Positions 4,600 to 6,992 of a stretch of 6,992 nt of DNA are shown piece after piece; the first letter of the stretch is position 1; each line of letters opens with the position of its first letter. The DNA is taken from positions 1 through 6,992 of the forward strand of contig CAZDVQ010000100.1 of NCBI GenBank assembly GCA_964508975.1, given 5' to 3'. The translations under genes and the position numbers were made by a program. The notes under the pieces were generated by a model that was not told the DNA's origin, made no database searches, and was given only the letters and a program-made list of their open reading frames with translations. The stretch comes from CAZDVQ01 sp964508975. Its GTDB lineage: Bacteria; Bacteroidota; Bacteroidia; Chitinophagales; Saprospiraceae.

Positions 4600-6846
4600 A
4601 TGGTTAAAATTAAGTTTCGAGACCAAATTGTTGACCTCCAGAAAAACGAGAAATACATCGGCATCAAACCCGAGGAAAACCAAGCCGAATCCCTCCAGCA
4701 ATCCAATGCCTTGGACGGGCTTGAAGCCGTGCCTGAAAAACTAGGCGGATTTGAGCTATTTGCTACTCCCGACGACATGGACGCCGGGGCTAAACTCGAT
4801 GAACTTCGTCAAAACGACGCCGTTTCACTCGGTACCCGTGTATACCAGGTAGATGGCAACGCCGATGAAACTTATGTACCAACCGGCGACCTGTATATCG
4901 TTTTCCGCAAAGGTGCCGCTCATAAAAAATGCGCGAACTTGCTAGAGCAATTTCACCTACACGTGAAAGAAGTTCGTGGCCCGCGAGAATTAATAGCCCG
5001 GGTTAGTCCAGCCTCGCCTAACCCCATCAAAGTAGCTGAAGCCTTCCAAGCCGAAACCCAAATAGTTGAAATTTGCGAGCCCGACCTCGCCTTTACCATC
5101 AAACAACACGGGCTAAATATGCCCAACGATGTGCTTTTCTTCAAGCAATGGTATCTTCGCAACACGGGCATCGACCCCGTTTCAGGCAGTAACTGGGGCC
5201 TCAAAGAAGGTGCAGATGCCAAGGTCGTAGATGCGTGGAACTTCCTTGGGAATATGGGCTCACCCAATGTAACCATCTCGGTGGTAGATGATGGATTTGA
5301 CCTCAACCACCCTGACTTCCAGGGCAAAATTGTTGCACCTATCGACTTTGAAACAGGCTCGCGAACTACCCTGCTCCGACGTGCGGAAGACACCCACGGC
5401 ACCAATTGCGCCGGTGTTGCCCTAGCGGCCAACAACGGTAGTGGTATCGTAGGTGTTGCGCCCAACGCACGCTTCATGCCCGTGCGCACCTACGGCCTCG
5501 ACGACACCCTGATCGAACAACTGTTCGACTACGTCTCGAAAAACGGTGCCGACGTGATGAGCAACAGTTGGGGCATTTCATCGAGGTTTTATACGACCCG
5601 AACCTTTAATGCCATCCGCAAGGCAGCCACCCAAGGCCGAAAAGGCAGAGGGATGAGCATACTCTTCGCTGCCGGGAATGATAGCGCTACAGTGGCCAAC
5701 TTGGCCACCCACCCAGACGTGATTTGTGTGGGCGCATCTTCCTCGCTCGACAAGCACGCTTCGTACTCGAATACAGGTAAGGAAATTTGTGTTGTTGCAC
5801 CTTCCAATGGCGATGGTGGCCTTGGCGTTATCACCACCGATATCGGCGTGTTTACCGATGAAGACGGACACCTGGTAGATGGTGGCATCATGGGCTCCTT
5901 GTACCGCGATGATTTTGGCGGCACCTCTAGCGCTTGTCCACTAGTAGCTGGCGTGGTCGCCCTCCTATACTCGGCTAACCCTAACCTAACTTCAGCCGAG
6001 GTAAAACGCATCTTGCAAGTTACAGCCGATAAAATTGGCAATTCTACCGACTACGGCCCCGACGGGCACTCCCTAAAGTACGGCTACGGCCGTGTCAATA
6101 CATTGAAAGCGGTACAAATGGCCAAGGCCATGTTGAACACTCAACCCGTTATCACCGAGCCCGTAGTTACAGCACCAAATATCCCGAGCATATTACTCAG
6201 CGCCCAAGCCAGTGCACAACTAAGCAGCGCTGGCGATTTTAAACTGCATGGCTTAAATGTTGGCAAACAACTAATCATCCAAGCCAAAGCCATGCAAGGC
6301 GGTATGGATCTAGATTTATATTACCGCAAGGGTGCTGCCCCCGACCTCGTAAAAGGGCTGTTCGATAAAAAAAGTGCCTCACAACAGGATATGGAGTTTG
6401 TGGTTGACAGCGATGCCGCTGCTGGCGACTATTACATTCTGCTCCATGCTAAAAGTGGTCAAGGACAGTTCGGGCTACAATGTACCCTGGGTGGCGTGGT
6501 CCCCATCGACCCTAGCGTTAAGGTATTGCCCATGCGGATGCAATCATTCAACAAGGGCGAGTTAAGCAAGCCGGGCTCCATGCAGTTGTTCAAGCTACGT
6601 ATCGGCCAAAGCCTTAACGTGAGTCTCGATGCCCAAGGCGATACTACCACGGATTTCGACCTGTTCTTGCGCAAGGGTGCCGTACCTGAGCCTGCAACCC
6701 AAACCTTTGATGCATCGAGTAGCAAACTTGATAGCGCTAAAGAAGCCATCAAGGTACAATCGGCTGAAATACATGGCAATTACTTTGTCATGGTACGCTC
6801 TGGTAAAGGCGCTGGGACTTACAATTTGAAGGTGGTACTGGAGTAG
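4600..6846 (+). CDS. Subtilisin-like serine protease (peptidase S8) with N-terminal propeptide-like region and two C-terminal PPC-like domains
   Basis: The product has 748 residues and an intact S8 catalytic set: Asp230 in SVVDDG, His266 in DTHGTNCAG, oxyanion Asn360 in AAGN, and Ser443 in GGTSSACP. An N-terminal region of about 170 residues comes first. Its second half (VPTGDLYIVF at 93-102 to about 165) resembles the fervidolysin-type inhibitory propeptide, so the enzyme is probably made as a zymogen. The catalytic domain spans about 200-510. A linker rich in P, V and T (514-530) leads to two related beta modules, about 531-630 and 640-748. Each has a D-D-L core (MDLDLYYRKGAAP, TDFDLFLRKGAVP) and a closing GDYYILLHAKSG or GNYFVMVRSGKG, as in bacterial pre-peptidase C-terminal (PPC) domains. 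The N-terminus (MVKIKFRDQ) shows no signal peptide, and no T9SS-type C-terminal sorting domain is visible, so location is unclear. It is transcribed alone. Confidence 0.93.
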   Translation: MVKIKFRDQIVDLQKNEKYIGIKPEENQAESLQQSNALDGLEAVPEKLGGFELFATPDDMDAGAKLDELRQNDAVSLGTRVYQVDGNADETYVPTGDLYIVFRKGAAHKKCANLLEQFHLHVKEVRGPRELIARVSPASPNPIKVAEAFQAETQIVEICEPDLAFTIKQHGLNMPNDVLFFKQWYLRNTGIDPVSGSNWGLKEGADAKVVDAWNFLGNMGSPNVTISVVDDGFDLNHPDFQGKIVAPIDFETGSRTTLLRRAEDTHGTNCAGVALAANNGSGIVGVAPNARFMPVRTYGLDDTLIEQLFDYVSKNGADVMSNSWGISSRFYTTRTFNAIRKAATQGRKGRGMSILFAAGNDSATVANLATHPDVICVGASSSLDKHASYSNTGKEICVVAPSNGDGGLGVITTDIGVFTDEDGHLVDGGIMGSLYRDDFGGTSSACPLVAGVVALLYSANPNLTSAEVKRILQVTADKIGNSTDYGPDGHSLKYGYGRVNTLKAVQMAKAMLNTQPVITEPVVTAPNIPSILLSAQASAQLSSAGDFKLHGLNVGKQLIIQAKAMQGGMDLDLYYRKGAAPDLVKGLFDKKSASQQDMEFVVDSDAAAGDYYILLHAKSGQGQFGLQCTLGGVVPIDPSVKVLPMRMQSFNKGELSKPGSMQLFKLRIGQSLNVSLDAQGDTTTDFDLFLRKGAVPEPATQTFDASSSKLDSAKEAIKVQSAEIHGNYFVMVRSGKGAGTYNLKVVLE

Positions 6847-6992
6847 GTGATAGGTATTAGGGGATAGGTATTAGGTATTAGGGGGTAGGGATTAGAGCTT
6901 GATTAATACTTAATACTTAATACTTAATACTTAATACTTAATACTTAATACTTAATACTTAATACTTAATACTTAATACTTAATACTTAATA
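6840..6992 (+). repeat. Heptanucleotide tandem array in two opposed arms, running off the window
   Basis: From 6840 to the window end the DNA keeps a strict 7-base register. Eight GnnnTAG-type units come first: GGAGTAG (containing the protease stop), GTGATAG, GTATTAG, GGGATAG, GTATTAG, GTATTAG, GGGGTAG, GGATTAG. One spacer unit follows (AGCTTGA, 6896-6902), then 12 perfect copies of TTAATAC and six bases of a thirteenth (6903-6992). The reverse complement of TTAATAC is GTATTAA, so the two halves are opposed arms of one motif family. In RNA, GTATTAG pairs with TTAATAC over all seven bases if G-U is allowed. The array may serve as the 3' end structure of the protease mRNA. Its true length is unknown because it is cut by the window edge. 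Confidence 0.9.

Noticed and set aside
4953..6041. Long minus-strand open frames inside the protease gene (4953-5489, 5578-5871, 5589-6041)
   Set aside because: They lie antisense within a gene whose frame has a complete S8 catalytic set, and their products have no sensible domains.
6903..6992. CRISPR array
   Set aside because: The units are 7 bases, directly contiguous and identical, without unique spacers. It is a simple tandem repeat.

Overview
The window looks like chromosomal DNA of a member of the Bacteroidota. The main evidence is promoter style: four transcription units each have a TAnnTTTG box (the Bacteroidota -7 element) 17 to 44 bases before the start codon. The starts also lack clear Shine-Dalgarno sequences and sit behind A-rich leaders, as is usual in that phylum. 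The encoded proteins fit: a small membrane protein of a type I associate with Bacteroidota, an AstE-like zinc hydrolase, a PBP4-type carboxypeptidase, a TPR lipoprotein and a large subtilase. I cannot place the organism below phylum.

Layout. The left half is read on the minus strand. A penicillin-binding protein 4/DacB homologue (3259 to 1793) is followed 8 bases later by an M14-type succinylglutamate desuccinylase/aspartoacylase-like protein (1784 to 852), probably in one operon. A single-pass membrane protein of unknown function (728 to 195) follows with its own promoter. The right half is read on the plus strand. It holds a TPR lipoprotein (3874 to 4446) closed by a clean intrinsic terminator (4482 to 4510), then a 748-residue subtilisin-like protease (4600 to 6846) with its own promoter. 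That protease has no visible signal peptide and carries two C-terminal PPC-like domains. The two halves diverge from a 614-base intergenic region (3260 to 3873).

The genes look like ordinary envelope and protein-turnover functions, and I see no defence, secretion or biosynthetic cluster. The less ordinary content lies between the genes. (1) Two GC-rich elements, 43-150 (plus) and 3412-3520 (minus), align with each other and share hairpins. At least two of the shared stems differ by compensatory base changes, so they appear to be copies of one dispersed structured repeat. (2) Heptanucleotide tandem arrays occur at 786-820, 3531-3551 and 6840-6992. The last runs off the window and is built as two opposed arms of one heptamer family, so its RNA could fold into a long hairpin. 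(3) A perfect 15-bp inverted repeat with a 3-base loop lies at 3635-3667, beside octamer and nonamer repeats.

All calls come from reading the sequence by eye. Family names rest on motif recognition and not on a database search.
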